64,000 nt of DNA. Source: Marinobacter nitratireducens. GTDB taxonomy: Bacteria > Pseudomonadota > Gammaproteobacteria > Pseudomonadales > Oleiphilaceae. The DNA is taken from assembly GCF_000708045.1 (NCBI RefSeq), contig NZ_ANIE01000007.1, forward strand, positions 461,788 to 525,787, given 5' to 3'. The first letter of the stretch is position 1; each line of letters begins with the position of its first letter. Shown piece after piece: positions 44,862 through 55,187 of the stretch. The position numbers and the translations under genes were made by a program. The notes beneath the pieces are model-generated. The model saw nothing but the letters and a program-made list of their open reading frames with translations, had not been told where the DNA came from and ran no database searches.

Positions 44862-46892
44862 TTGAGCCTGAAGCGCCAACTGCTGATCGCCAGTCTGCTG
44901 ATGCTGCTCATCCCCTGGGCCGGCCTGCAGTTTGTTCTGGAACTGGATGATGCCCTCAGGAAACAGGCGCGCGAGCAGTTGCGGGATCAGGCCGTGCGCC
45001 TGGCCGACATTGCCGGGGACCAGCTGATCGGGCAGGAACCCGTCACGTCCGATACGCCGGTAATCTATGTTGAACCGGTGGATTACGCCATTCGCCTCGA
45101 TGGTTATGGCGATGAATGGCCAGGCTTCGAAGAGGGCGAGGCGACTGACCAGTGGCAGTTTCCCTCCAACGACAAAGACAGCAGACTGAAATGGCAGGCA
45201 GTCTCCGAGGGTCGGCATCTCTACCTGCTGATTCGTGTAACCAATCGCCAGCCTGTGTTCTTCAACCCAGGCAATCCCGGGCAGCCCCACGATTATCTCG
45301 ACCTGTGGCTGCAAGCGCCGGCCAACACCGTTGGAAAATCACCTTCACCACAATCCTGGCTGATCCGGACACCCTCGCCGGGCCAGTTCTACGCCAGCCA
45401 AGCTGACCAGTCAGACCGCCCTGATTACCGGGTATCGGCTAACTGGCAGCCACTGGGAAACAACTGGCAGATCGAACTGCAGCTGCCCTCCCCCGAGCCG
45501 GGAAGCCGGCTGGGGTTTACCGCCCATTGGCTGGAGGATGGAAATAACATTGCCCTGGGCACCTCCACGGCTCCTCTGCCACTACTGCGACGCAGAGATC
45601 AACACCTGGAACGCCAACTGGGCCAATACCTGAACCGCGGCCAGCATGCCCGGGTCCTGGAGCCTGCAGGATGGCTGATTGCCAGCAAACAGGCGGCGAC
45701 CGGGCCGGAATCTCCCGAGTTCGATGAACTGAGCCCGCTGCAGGTCCTTGAACAGATCAGCCTTAACGCACTCCGGGCCCTCGTCCAGTTCTACCAACCG
45801 GCCCCGGAGGCGGTGGATCTTGATCGGATGCGTCTGGCACCCGAGGAGTGGCCGAGCGAGCCCCTGGTACGCCATCGCGATGGCAGCCTGTGGATGCTTA
45901 CCCGTGAACCGGTTTTTGGCGGCCGCACGCTGCTACTGGAGCAATCCCTGGACCAGCTTCTGACACTGTCGGGTTCAACCCTGGGCTCCGTTATCGCCCG
46001 CAGTACACTCATCATCATCGGCCTGACCCTGGTCCTGCTGGGGTATGCCAGCTGGCTGTCCTGGCGCATCACCCGGTTACAACGGGCGGTCAATGCCAGC
46101 GTCGATCCCGATGGCCGGATCACTAGCACACTTCCCGCCGGCAGAGCGAAAGATGAGCTGGGTCAGCTCCAACACCACTTCAGCCAGATGATTGATCGCC
46201 TTCAAGGCTACAACCGCTACCTGGAAAGCTTCTCCCGGCGTCTCTCCCACGAACTGAAAACCCCGGTCGCCGTTGTGCGCTCCTCCCTTGAAAACCTGGC
46301 CCACAGCCAGTCCGACGAAGAACGGAACCAGTACGTTGAGCGCGCCACGTCCGCTACCGAGCGGCTGAGCCAGATTCTCAACGGCATGAGTGAAGCGGCG
46401 CGGCTGGAACAGAGTTTCGATCATGCAGACAACGAAACGTTTGATCTGGCGGTGGTCGCCAGCCAGGCGACGGAGGCGTATCAGGCGCTCGATAACGGAC
46501 ACCGTATCCAGTACCGGGGACCAGACGAGGGGTGCCCGATGCACGGCTCACCGGAGCTCGTGGTCCAGCTTCTCGACAAACTGGTGGATAACGCCCGGGA
46601 TTTCACTCCCAATCAGGGCCTGATCCTGGTTCAGCTGGAGAAATCCGCCACCGATCTTTGCCTCTCCGTATTTAACGAAGGCTCAGCCCTGCCGAAGGGA
46701 GGTGGCACCGACATTTTCGACCCATTCGTATCACTCAGGGACGGCCAGCAGGAGGGCCATCTCGGGCAGGGGCTGCTGATTGTACGACTGATTGCTGACT
46801 ACCACCGCGCCCGTGTCACCGCTGCCAATGAGGTCGAAGGTGCCATTGACGGCGTGCGCTTCCGCGTTATCATCCCCCCAGCCAACAGCTGA
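44862..46892 (+). CDS. pdsS: Dedicated sortase system histidine kinase (PdsS)
   Basis: 676 residues from a TTG at 44862 with GAGG 8 bp upstream. A first helix (LLIASLLMLLIPWAGLQFVL) and a large periplasmic domain (to about residue 370) that looks like a carbohydrate-binding beta-sandwich (YAIRLDGYGDEWPGFEEG, LYLLIRVTNRQPVFFNPGN) precede a second helix (STLIIIGLTLVLLGYASWL). HAMP, HisKA (RRLSHELKTPVAVVRSS) and HATPase (LLDKLVDNARDFTP, GQGLLIVRLI) follow. It should phosphorylate PdsR. Confidence 0.9.
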   Translation: MSLKRQLLIASLLMLLIPWAGLQFVLELDDALRKQAREQLRDQAVRLADIAGDQLIGQEPVTSDTPVIYVEPVDYAIRLDGYGDEWPGFEEGEATDQWQFPSNDKDSRLKWQAVSEGRHLYLLIRVTNRQPVFFNPGNPGQPHDYLDLWLQAPANTVGKSPSPQSWLIRTPSPGQFYASQADQSDRPDYRVSANWQPLGNNWQIELQLPSPEPGSRLGFTAHWLEDGNNIALGTSTAPLPLLRRRDQHLERQLGQYLNRGQHARVLEPAGWLIASKQAATGPESPEFDELSPLQVLEQISLNALRALVQFYQPAPEAVDLDRMRLAPEEWPSEPLVRHRDGSLWMLTREPVFGGRTLLLEQSLDQLLTLSGSTLGSVIARSTLIIIGLTLVLLGYASWLSWRITRLQRAVNASVDPDGRITSTLPAGRAKDELGQLQHHFSQMIDRLQGYNRYLESFSRRLSHELKTPVAVVRSSLENLAHSQSDEERNQYVERATSATERLSQILNGMSEAARLEQSFDHADNETFDLAVVASQATEAYQALDNGHRIQYRGPDEGCPMHGSPELVVQLLDKLVDNARDFTPNQGLILVQLEKSATDLCLSVFNEGSALPKGGGTDIFDPFVSLRDGQQEGHLGQGLLIVRLIADYHRARVTAANEVEGAIDGVRFRVIIPPANS

Positions 46893-46907
46893 TTACAGGA
46901 CATTGCC

Positions 46908-48215
46908 GTGAGCGCCAGACTGGAATACCTGGACATTCATCCACTTCGGGATGACCTCTACAACGAGCTGCACTCGCGGCCTTTCCAGGTGTTACCGACA
47001 CCTGCCCGCATCACCCAGATGTCCGTGCTGACCTCTCCCGAGCAGCGTCAGCAGCAATTTGAACATCTTCAGGACCTTCATCGACAGCTTGGTTACCCGG
47101 TTCCCGAAAAAGAGGTCGGCTGCTTCGAGCAGACCTTCGGCAGCCTGCGTGTGCGCCGTGAAATGCACATGGAGTTTGCGTCCTACACCTTCACGAACCT
47201 GGCTGTTGGCGACGAGGCTCCGTTCTCCGAGACCGGAATCTCACCGCTTCCGGAAGGTTGGCTGGAAAAGCTGGTGGGTACGGTTGTCGCCGCCTTCCAT
47301 CTTGAAATCCGCCCCGGACAGGAAGACACCAATGCCGACCTGGCCTATGTGCGCAACCACTTTGAAGGCTTGCGACTGGTGGGCAGCAGCCCGCAGGAAG
47401 GTGCTGCACGGGTGTGGGGCACGTTCAAACTGCATAGCGACGGGTTTGGCCGATTCATGGTACTCAACCACAGCATGTCCAACAGCCAACTGGGCCGCCT
47501 GACCCAGCGCCTGATGGAGATTGAGACCTACCGTTTGATGTCGCTGCTCGCCTTACCCGTGGCCCGGGAGATCACACCAAGCCTGAATGACATGGACCAG
47601 AAACTCGCGGTGATCACTCAGGGGCTGGCCGACAATCAGGACGTGGACGAAGAAGAGATGTTGGCACAACTGACCAACATCGCGGCCCGGATCGAGGCCT
47701 TCCGAGCTCATTCCACCTTCCGGTTCTCGGCCACCCGAGCCTATCACCAACTGGTTCTGAGCCGTCTGGAGCAGCTTCGTGAAGATGAGCTCTCCGGCCA
47801 CCTGACCATCACCGAGTTCATGACCCGGCGGCTGACCCCGGCGGTCAAGACCTGCGAGGCCGTCAGCGAGCGACTCGAAGACCTGTCCCGGCGGGTGGAC
47901 CGCGCATCGGACATGATGCGCACCCGGGTTGAACTCGCCATCCAGAGCCAGAACCAGCAACTGCTCACCTCCATGGACCGCCGTTCCAAGATTCAGCTGA
48001 TGATGCAGCATACCGTGGAAGGCTTCTCAGTGGTGGCCATCTCCTACTACCTGGTCGGCCTGCTGAAGCTAGGACTGGGCGCGCTTTACGATGCCGGCGT
48101 TGTTTTCGACAAGTCGATGGTTCTGGGCATTGCCATACCGACCACGCTGATTTTGGTGTTCTTCGGAGTCAGGGCCGTCCACCACCGGTTCATCAAACTG
48201 GCCAAGAAACAGTAA
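46908..48215 (+). CDS. DUF3422 family membrane protein
   Basis: 435 residues from a GTG at 46908 with AGGA 7 bp upstream. DUF3422 opening HPLRDDLYNELHSRPFQVLPTPARI, with a long helical soluble part and two C-terminal membrane helices (FSVVAISYYLVGLLKLGLGALYD and VLGIAIPTTLILVFFGVRAV). Members are inner-membrane proteins of unknown role common in proteobacteria. It starts 15 bp after pdsS; cotranscription is possible, but the family is not tied to sortases. Confidence 0.9.
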   Translation: MSARLEYLDIHPLRDDLYNELHSRPFQVLPTPARITQMSVLTSPEQRQQQFEHLQDLHRQLGYPVPEKEVGCFEQTFGSLRVRREMHMEFASYTFTNLAVGDEAPFSETGISPLPEGWLEKLVGTVVAAFHLEIRPGQEDTNADLAYVRNHFEGLRLVGSSPQEGAARVWGTFKLHSDGFGRFMVLNHSMSNSQLGRLTQRLMEIETYRLMSLLALPVAREITPSLNDMDQKLAVITQGLADNQDVDEEEMLAQLTNIAARIEAFRAHSTFRFSATRAYHQLVLSRLEQLREDELSGHLTITEFMTRRLTPAVKTCEAVSERLEDLSRRVDRASDMMRTRVELAIQSQNQQLLTSMDRRSKIQLMMQHTVEGFSVVAISYYLVGLLKLGLGALYDAGVVFDKSMVLGIAIPTTLILVFFGVRAVHHRFIKLAKKQ

Positions 48216-48216
48216 T

Positions 48217-48993
48217 CTAGTCCTGACCACCGCCGAACTGGCGGTAGAATTGCTGAGCCGTCCGGCCGTTGCGCACGCCCTTGGCCGCGGCAAAACGAAT
48301 CGCCTCGCGATGCAACTGTTCCCGGTCTTTCACTGTCGGGAACAGTGCGTCCACAGCCTCCAGGTATACCTGTTGGGAGAACGCATAAAACGATAGCTGA
48401 AGCCCGAACCGGTCCGCCAAAGAAACCTGCTCTTCGATCGCCTCCGCCGGATGTAATTCGCCATCGCGCATCTCACTCTTCAGATTGTCGGCCATAAACT
48501 CCGGCATCAAATGACGGCGATTGGACGTGGCATAAACCCTCACATTTTCCGGAGGCAGTTCCAGCGAGCCTTCCAGCACACTTTTCAGCGCTTTATAGCC
48601 CGACTCTCCGACTTCAAAAGACAGGTCATCGCAGAAAATTACAAAGCGATAGTCAAGATCACAGATGTCATCCACAATCTCCGGGAGATTGACCAGATCG
48701 TCCTTGTCCACCTCGATGATCCGCAGCCCCTGATCCCGGTAACGGTTTAGGAGTGCCTTGATCAGTGATGATTTCCCAGTGCCGCGGGCGCCCCACAGCA
48801 AGGCGTTATTGGAGGGCTCGCCCGCCAGGAAACGCTCGGTATTGCGGGCAAGCGCCTGTTGCTGATGCTCAATACCGGTGAGCGATTCCCACTTTACCGG
48901 GTCAAGGCGCCGGATGGCCCGCAGCCCGGACCGGTGACGGCGCCATACCGCCGCGGGCGTGATGTCCCAGTCCACCGCATCATCTCCACTCAT
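48217..48993 (-). CDS. DUF815 family AAA ATP-binding protein
   Basis: 258 residues: Walker A GARGTGKSSLIKALLNRY, Walker B-like RFVIFCDDLSFE, sensor region VRVYATSNRRHLMPEF. The DUF815 family is of unknown function and AAA-like. It is convergent with the DUF3422 gene, with a gap of one base. Cytoplasmic. Confidence 0.9.
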   Translation of the reverse strand: MSGDDAVDWDITPAAVWRRHRSGLRAIRRLDPVKWESLTGIEHQQQALARNTERFLAGEPSNNALLWGARGTGKSSLIKALLNRYRDQGLRIIEVDKDDLVNLPEIVDDICDLDYRFVIFCDDLSFEVGESGYKALKSVLEGSLELPPENVRVYATSNRRHLMPEFMADNLKSEMRDGELHPAEAIEEQVSLADRFGLQLSFYAFSQQVYLEAVDALFPTVKDREQLHREAIRFAAAKGVRNGRTAQQFYRQFGGGQD

Positions 48994-49125
48994 AAACTGC
49001 CTATCCCTTGATGGTTTGGAATTCCAGAGACTTTATCTCACTTTGCCGGAGTACCGTCACTCCAGCCGCTTGAAATGTCAGCGCACGAACGCTATCTGAT
49101 TATCATGCAACTGCGGAGAAACACC

Positions 49126-49563
49126 ATGCCCGAACCCCTTCAGATCAAATGCCCCCATTGTTTGAAAACCAACAGAGTGCCCCCAGACCGATTAACAGAC
49201 AGGCCCAATTGCGGAGCATGTAAACAGCCCCTGCTTTCCGGTGACGTGGCCAACCTGAACGACGCCTCCATGGCCTCCTTTGTGAACCATTCCGACCTGC
49301 CCGTGCTGGTGGACTTCTGGGCCAGCTGGTGCGGCCCCTGCAAGGCCATGGCACCGGCATTTCAGGAAGCCTCCCGACAATGGGCCGGCAAAGTCACCTT
49401 CGCCAAGCTCAACACCGAAGAGGCCCAGCAAGCCGCCGGGCAGTACGGTATTCGCAGCATTCCGACATTGATCCTGTTTCGGAATGGCCGTGAGGTCGCC
49501 CGTCAGAGCGGCGCGATGCCAGCTGCGCAATTATCCGCGTGGTTAAATCAACAGCTGCAATAA
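49126..49563 (+). CDS. trxC: Thioredoxin TrxC (thioredoxin 2)
   Basis: 145 residues from the ATG at 49126, with GGAG 7 bp upstream; upstream in-frame starts add a non-family lead. The N-terminal zinc finger (CPHC with NCGAC about 20 residues later) and the thioredoxin fold with active site WASWCGPCKAMAP, plus cis-Pro in SIPTL, mark thioredoxin 2. Reduces disulfides in the cytoplasm, with a zinc-linked oxidative-stress role. Confidence 0.95.
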   Translation: MPEPLQIKCPHCLKTNRVPPDRLTDRPNCGACKQPLLSGDVANLNDASMASFVNHSDLPVLVDFWASWCGPCKAMAPAFQEASRQWAGKVTFAKLNTEEAQQAAGQYGIRSIPTLILFRNGREVARQSGAMPAAQLSAWLNQQLQ

Positions 49564-49639
49564 CCGCCATGTTTTCTGGGTAATCCCGTACAAAAAAGCT
49601 ACACTGAAAGCATGGCGGACACGGATTATCGACTCCCTG

Positions 49640-52561
49640 ATGTTTGAACAATCTACCCGGGTTTTCAAAACCTGCCTGCTGTGGCTGGTGCTGTCGTGCT
49701 TCATTATCATTGGGGTGCCGGGGGGTGCGAAAGCCGAGACTGAGCAAACCGACGGACTCCCCCCGGTCTCAATCGGTATCGTCGCCGAGAACAAGCCCTA
49801 CTCCTTCATCGAGGGGCGCTCAGTCAATGGATTTTCCATTGATCTCCTGCGTGAAATCGCCAGCAAAAGCGGCCTTGAATTCGATTTCCGGATCGGTAGC
49901 TGGCCCGAGATCTACTCCGCGTTCCAGCGCGGGGAGCTGGATGCCATCGACGGCATTTCCTACGAGAGCCAGAGAGCCCGGAGCATCCTGTTTACCGCGC
50001 CCTACCATGTGCGAGAGACCGTGCTCATGCACGATGTTGATCGTCCCGTGGGCAAAATCGACACGTTAAGCGATCTCAAAAACCTGCGAGTCGGCGTGGT
50101 CGAGGACATCTATTACCGCAACCTTCTGACCGAAAACGGCATTACCCCTCAAACCTACAGCTCGCTCGCTGATCTGGTCCGGGCGCTTGCCTTTGACTGG
50201 GTCGATATCATCATAGGCCCCCGCCTCACGCTTGAGTTCTCCGCTAACGAAGCCGGATTCAGGTTTCTTGAAGTCACCGGCAAAGCCCCGCTAGGTCGGC
50301 TCGCTCTGGAGGACCTTAGGCTCGGCGTATCCAGGAGTAATCCGGACCTGTATGAACGCCTCAAGGCTGGACTGGAGGCAATTCCAGAACAGCGAAAGGC
50401 CGAATTGTTGAGACGCTGGCAAGAATTCGGAGGAGCAAGTCTCGCTCAGCCTCCCGATTTCCGACTGACCTCCAAACAACGGGGTTACCTTAACGACCTC
50501 GGTCCGGTTCGTGTGGGTCTGATGCGCGATTATGCACCCTTCAGTTTCAAAGATGGGGGCAAGCTGCAGGGACTGACCGTGGATGTTCTGGACAGACTCG
50601 CCGACCTCACTGGTCTGCAAGTGATTCCGGTCGCTGGCCAGTGGTCAGAGCTGTTTGCCATGCTCAAAAGTGGACAAATCGACGTACTTGCCAATATGTC
50701 CAAAAACCAGGCGAGGGAGGTATTTACGCGATTTACGGAGCCCTACCACAGCATTCCCAATGTTGCCTTCACCCTGGACGAGACGCTCGAATTCAATGGC
50801 CTTGAAAGCCTGCGGGGTTACACCATCGCTCTCGGCTCCGACATCTACTATGAGGACCAGGTCGTCCGGATTCTGGGCAACGATGCCAGAGTGTTCTCGA
50901 CTCAGGAGGCCATGTTCCAGGCCCTGTCCAGGGGAGATGTCGACGCCGTGCTCGCGGCCCTCCCAAACGGGAACTTCTGGATCCGTGAGCTACAAATTCC
51001 CGGCGTCCATATCGCTGGAGAGCTGAAGCTCAATGGCCAGTCCGGTGAAGATCTCCGGTTCGGCGTTACCCGCCCAGAGGCGCCGCTGGCCGACATCCTG
51101 AACCAGGCACTGTCGGCCATCAGTGCCACCGAAATGCGCACGATCGAGAACCGGTGGCTGGGTGCCTCGTTCAATAGGAACCTCAGACAGACCGGTGAGA
51201 TCGAACTTTCCCTTGGCGAAAAGGAATGGTTAGAGCAGCGGCATAGTGCACTGACGTACTGCATCGACAACGACTGGTTGCCATTGGAGGGACTGGACAG
51301 TTCCGGGCATCATGTCGGCCTTTCTGCGGAAGTTCTGCGCCTGTTCACCGAACGCAGCGGCATTCAGTTCAACCGGGTGCCCACTCGATCCTGGCCGGAG
51401 GCCCTGGAGGCAGCACAAAGCCGAACGTGCGACCTGCTCTCTCTGGCGATGAAGACACCGGAGCGATCTCGCTACCTGGATTTCACCGAACCCTACGTGC
51501 AAGTGCCCAATATCGTACTGGGACGAATCGAAGCGCCATTCATCGAGAGTGTTGCCGAGCTCCGCGAAAAGCCAGTGGGGGTGGTTCAGGGTTACGCGTT
51601 TCTCGAACTGTTGAGAAATCGCTATCCCGCGCTACAGCTTCATGAGGTGTCTGACGAGAAAGAAGGCCTGCGATTACTGCAGGAAGGAAAACTCGCGGGT
51701 TACGTAACGACGCTGGCCACCGCCAGCTACCATATGCAGGACATGGGGCTCGCCGACCTGAAAGTGATCGGGCGAATCCCTGCCGACTGGTCTCTGTCGG
51801 TTGCCGTGAGGAATGACCAACCCGTGCTACTGGGCATACTCCAGAAGCTGGTGGACAGCATCACCCCCTCCGAACGCAGCGAACTGGAGGGCTACTGGCG
51901 AAATATCCACATAGAGCAATCCGTCGACTACTCCATTATCTGGCAGATTCTCGCCGTTGTGGCCCTGATCGCCGCCCTCCTGATCTATTGGAACCGCAAA
52001 CTGGGTGTGCTGAACCGGGAACTGGCTGAAGCCAATGAAACGCTCGCTCGACTGAGCGTGACGGATGACCTTACTCAGCTGGGTAACAGAAGCTACTTTG
52101 ACCAGGAATTTCGCAAAGGCTTCCAGTGGTGCCAACGCCACGAGACAGGCTATGCAATTGCCATGGTGGACGCCGACCTGTTCAAACAGATCAATGACAC
52201 CTACGGACACGAAGCCGGGGATCGTTGCCTGATCAAACTGGCCGAGATCATGCGAGGGCATTTCCGCCGGGAAACCGACCGCCTGTCCAGATTCGGAGGT
52301 GAAGAGTTCGTTATATGCACCAGCTACCAGGATCGGAACGACGTCATCAACAGGCTGGACAGTTTCCGGCGCGCCCTTGAACAAACGCCCATCCCGTTCA
52401 ACGACCACGAAATCCATCTCACTGTCAGCATCGGCCTTGCCACTGACATTCCCTCGCCCGACGATACGCCGGCTGAGTTCCTGCGGCTTGCCGACCAGGC
52501 GCTCTATGCCGCCAAGGAGAATGGCCGGAACCGACTGGAGGTGCGCGCAGTCAAAGAGTGA
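49640..52561 (+). CDS. Triple periplasmic substrate-binding diguanylate cyclase
   Basis: 973 residues. The signal peptide runs to about residue 34 (VPGGAKA). Three successive type 3 substrate-binding domains follow, at about 48-265, 285-505 and 530-745. The first begins [20 protein letters not shown], the second [17 protein letters not shown], and the third has the paired [13 protein letters not shown] membrane helix ([20 protein letters not shown]) and an intact GGDEF domain ([10 protein letters not shown]) complete it. It should make c-di-GMP in response to periplasmic amino-acid-like ligands. Confidence 0.92.
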   Translation: MFEQSTRVFKTCLLWLVLSCFIIIGVPGGAKAETEQTDGLPPVSIGIVAENKPYSFIEGRSVNGFSIDLLREIASKSGLEFDFRIGSWPEIYSAFQRGELDAIDGISYESQRARSILFTAPYHVRETVLMHDVDRPVGKIDTLSDLKNLRVGVVEDIYYRNLLTENGITPQTYSSLADLVRALAFDWVDIIIGPRLTLEFSANEAGFRFLEVTGKAPLGRLALEDLRLGVSRSNPDLYERLKAGLEAIPEQRKAELLRRWQEFGGASLAQPPDFRLTSKQRGYLNDLGPVRVGLMRDYAPFSFKDGGKLQGLTVDVLDRLADLTGLQVIPVAGQWSELFAMLKSGQIDVLANMSKNQAREVFTRFTEPYHSIPNVAFTLDETLEFNGLESLRGYTIALGSDIYYEDQVVRILGNDARVFSTQEAMFQALSRGDVDAVLAALPNGNFWIRELQIPGVHIAGELKLNGQSGEDLRFGVTRPEAPLADILNQALSAISATEMRTIENRWLGASFNRNLRQTGEIELSLGEKEWLEQRHSALTYCIDNDWLPLEGLDSSGHHVGLSAEVLRLFTERSGIQFNRVPTRSWPEALEAAQSRTCDLLSLAMKTPERSRYLDFTEPYVQVPNIVLGRIEAPFIESVAELREKPVGVVQGYAFLELLRNRYPALQLHEVSDEKEGLRLLQEGKLAGYVTTLATASYHMQDMGLADLKVIGRIPADWSLSVAVRNDQPVLLGILQKLVDSITPSERSELEGYWRNIHIEQSVDYSIIWQILAVVALIAALLIYWNRKLGVLNRELAEANETLARLSVTDDLTQLGNRSYFDQEFRKGFQWCQRHETGYAIAMVDADLFKQINDTYGHEAGDRCLIKLAEIMRGHFRRETDRLSRFGGEEFVICTSYQDRNDVINRLDSFRRALEQTPIPFNDHEIHLTVSIGLATDIPSPDDTPAEFLRLADQALYAAKENGRNRLEVRAVKE

Positions 52562-52599
52562 GTGATGTTATGATGCCGAAAAACGACAAGGAGCAAGCC

Positions 52600-53571
52600 A
52601 TGGCACGTATCTATCAGGACAACTCACTCTCCATTGGAAACACCCCACTGGTCCAGCTGAACAGCGTCAGTGACGGGGCGACCATCTGGGCGAAGATCGA
52701 AGGCCGGAACCCGGCTTACTCGGTGAAATGCCGGATCGGTGCGGCCATGATCTGGGACGCGGAAAAACGGGGCACTCTGAAGCCGGGCATGACCATTGTT
52801 GAACCCACCAGCGGCAATACCGGCATCGCCCTCGCCTTTGTCGCCGCAGCGCGCGGTTACAAACTGAAGCTCACCATGCCATCGTCCATGAGCCTGGAGC
52901 GCCGCAAGGTACTGAAAGCGCTTGGTGCTGAACTCGTGCTGACAGAGCCCGCCAAAGGCATGCCCGGCGCGATTGCCAAGGCCGAAGAGATCTTCGCCGC
53001 CGATCCGGACAATCACTTCCTGCCCCAGCAGTTCCAGAATCCGGCCAACCCCCGGATTCACGAGGACACCACCGGCCCGGAAATCTGGAAGGACACCGAC
53101 GGCGAAGTGGACATTTTCGTGGCAGGCGTGGGGACCGGCGGCACTCTGACGGGCGTTTCCCGCTACATCAAGGGCACCTGTGGCAAGAAGATCACCACCG
53201 TGGCGGTCGAGCCCACCGACTCCCCCATCATTACTCAGGTGATGAACGGCGACGACCCGAAACCCGCGCCCCATAAGATCCAGGGCATCGGAGCCGGATT
53301 TATTCCCAAGAACCTCGATATGGACATGGTGGATCAGGTGGAAGCCATCACCAACGAGGAAGCCATGGACATGGCGCACCGACTGATGCAGGAAGAAGGC
53401 ATCCTGTGCGGTATTTCCTGCGGCGCAGCGGTTGCGGCCGCGGTGAAGGTCAGCAAGCAGCCGGAAAACCAGGGCAAGAACATTGTTGTGGTGTTGCCGG
53501 ATTCTGCCGAGCGTTATCTGTCATCTGCCCTGTTCGCCGACCGCTTCGGTGAGCTTGAAAACGTGCAGTGA
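52600..53571 (+). CDS. cysK: Cysteine synthase A
   Basis: O-acetylserine sulfhydrylase, PLP-dependent. 323 residues from the ATG at 52600, with AAGGAG 6 bp upstream; 323 equals E. coli CysK. The track of family motifs is unbroken: [15 protein letters not shown] with the PLP lysine, [49 protein letters not shown] and the late [11 protein letters not shown] (Cys where E. coli has Ser). Alternative starts upstream at 52558 lie in the GGDEF gene. Confidence 0.96.
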   Translation: MARIYQDNSLSIGNTPLVQLNSVSDGATIWAKIEGRNPAYSVKCRIGAAMIWDAEKRGTLKPGMTIVEPTSGNTGIALAFVAAARGYKLKLTMPSSMSLERRKVLKALGAELVLTEPAKGMPGAIAKAEEIFAADPDNHFLPQQFQNPANPRIHEDTTGPEIWKDTDGEVDIFVAGVGTGGTLTGVSRYIKGTCGKKITTVAVEPTDSPIITQVMNGDDPKPAPHKIQGIGAGFIPKNLDMDMVDQVEAITNEEAMDMAHRLMQEEGILCGISCGAAVAAAVKVSKQPENQGKNIVVVLPDSAERYLSSALFADRFGELENVQ

Positions 53572-53582
53572 TTGATCAGTTC

Positions 53583-53609
53583 CGGGGCTCAGCGGTTCGC
53601 TGCGCCCCG
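53583..53609 (+). terminator. Hairpin after cysK
   Basis: CGGGGC (53583-53588) pairs with GCCCCG (53604-53609), with a further CAGCG/CGCTG stem inside. Strong, but followed by AAATCCCCC rather than a T run, so termination is likely but not certain. Confidence 0.5.
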
Positions 53610-53737
53610 AAATCCCCCTAATCGTTAACTTGCAGACATTTCCTACGCAACGCCTCAAGATCTGCTTACGCCCCCTGCTGGCAACCAACGGCCAATAACG
53701 CTAAATTCCGCACCCCCACCAGAATGAGGAGTACGGA

Positions 53738-55147
53738 ATGGAATCTCAGACCCCGGCCAGGGAAAGCAAATGGCAGGCAGCGCTGATGCAAGGCATGAAG
53801 AAATATCTTCTGACCATCATCGGTTTCCTGTTCGCCGCTTTCCTCTCAATGTCATCTTTTTTCACCACGGAACTTGGCTACACCTACGTGGTTCAGGACA
53901 CCCTGTTCGGTAGCATTCGTGTGTTCAGCGAACCCGGAGTGCATTTCAAAGTACCTTTTTTCTCGAACGTCTATACCTACAATCAGGCCATGACGCTCAA
54001 CTTTGGCAACCAGGAAATCGGCGAAAAAATCAAATCAACCCGTCAGCTCACGGAAGTCGAAGTGCAGTTTGCCGATACCTACACCGCGCGGATCCCCGCC
54101 ACATTTCGTTTCCGGTTGTCCGCTGATCCCAAGAAAATCATCGCCATGCACCGTGAGTTCCGGAGCTACGACAACCTGATCGATTCGCTGCTGATCAAAA
54201 ATGCCAAAAACGTCACCGTCGTGACCGCCACCCAATACACCGGCGAGGAGTTTTTCCAGGGTGGGCTAAACAAGTTCAAGGTGCAGCTGGAAGACCAGTT
54301 ACAGAATGGTCTGTATGAAACAGAACGCCGGCAGGTGGAAGTCGAGCAAACGGACCTGGCGGCCGTCTCTTCCGACAACGAAGACGGTGACAAACTGGAG
54401 CGAAAAATTCAGCTGGTCTGGAAAAACATCATCCTCCAGGACTCTTCCGGCCAGGCAAAGCGCATCGCCAATCCCCTGGACTCTTATGGCATTCAGGTTC
54501 GACAGGTCACCATCGGGCGTCCACTTCCGGAGAAACGCCTGGATGACCTGCTGGTCAAGAAGAAAGACCTCGTTGCCAAGCGCATAACCGCCATCCAGGC
54601 CCAGGAAACGGCCCGCGCTGAAGCCAAAACCGCGCAACTCGAAAAGGAAATCGAAAAGGCCCGCGCCATTCAGGATGCCCAACGCAGCAAAGAACTGGCC
54701 ATCATCTCAAAGCAGAAAGAAGTCGAGATGGAACGCCAGCAGGCGGAGCTGGAGCGGGTTCGTAAAGAGAAAGAAAAAGCGGTAGCCGTGCTGGAAAAGC
54801 AGAAGCAGCTTGAAATTTCAGTCGCCGAACGGGACATCCAGAAAGCCAACGCGGAAGCCGCCACCTACGCCGCGAAAGCCATTCGTGAGCAAGGCCTGGC
54901 GGAAGCCGAGGTCGCCAAGGCGCACCTACTGGCCAAGCAGGCCGCCCGCGATATCTACATGGCAGAGATCCAGCGGGATATCGCGGAAGTCATGTACCCG
55001 GCCCTGAAGAACGTGACCATCGACATGCCCGACTACTATGTCCAGGGACAGGAAACCGGGGCCCCAGTCAGCAGCCTCGAGGTGTTCACCAGCCTCGGAG
55101 CAATGGAGCAGCTACGCCGCTCGACGGCAAGCCCAGCCACTCCGTGA
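53738..55147 (+). CDS. SPFH/prohibitin-family membrane protein
   Basis: 469 residues. One N-terminal helix (YLLTIIGFLFAAFLSMSSFF), then a band 7/SPFH domain (VVQDTLFGSIRVFSEPGVHFKVPF, ITIGRPLPEKRLDDLLVKKKDL) and a long alanine- and lysine-rich coiled coil (KEIEKARAIQDAQRSKELAI) of about 140 residues. The end (YPALKNVTIDMPDYYVQG) is globular. SPFH proteins form oligomeric membrane-domain scaffolds, like flotillins or HflK. A GAGGAG site 6 bp before the ATG supports the start. Confidence 0.9.
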   Translation: MESQTPARESKWQAALMQGMKKYLLTIIGFLFAAFLSMSSFFTTELGYTYVVQDTLFGSIRVFSEPGVHFKVPFFSNVYTYNQAMTLNFGNQEIGEKIKSTRQLTEVEVQFADTYTARIPATFRFRLSADPKKIIAMHREFRSYDNLIDSLLIKNAKNVTVVTATQYTGEEFFQGGLNKFKVQLEDQLQNGLYETERRQVEVEQTDLAAVSSDNEDGDKLERKIQLVWKNIILQDSSGQAKRIANPLDSYGIQVRQVTIGRPLPEKRLDDLLVKKKDLVAKRITAIQAQETARAEAKTAQLEKEIEKARAIQDAQRSKELAIISKQKEVEMERQQAELERVRKEKEKAVAVLEKQKQLEISVAERDIQKANAEAATYAAKAIREQGLAEAEVAKAHLLAKQAARDIYMAEIQRDIAEVMYPALKNVTIDMPDYYVQGQETGAPVSSLEVFTSLGAMEQLRRSTASPATP

Positions 55148-55156
55148 GACCCATTA

Positions 55157-55180
55157 AGACGGCGCCTCTCGGCGCCGTCT
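55157..55180. terminator. Hairpin between convergent SPFH and phosphodiesterase genes
   Basis: AGACGGCGCC and GGCGCCGTCT pair perfectly around TCTC. It sits 9 bp after the SPFH stop and 7 bp before the phosphodiesterase stop. No T run on either side; a bidirectional terminator is the likeliest role. Confidence 0.6.
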
Positions 55181-55187
55181 CTGGCTC

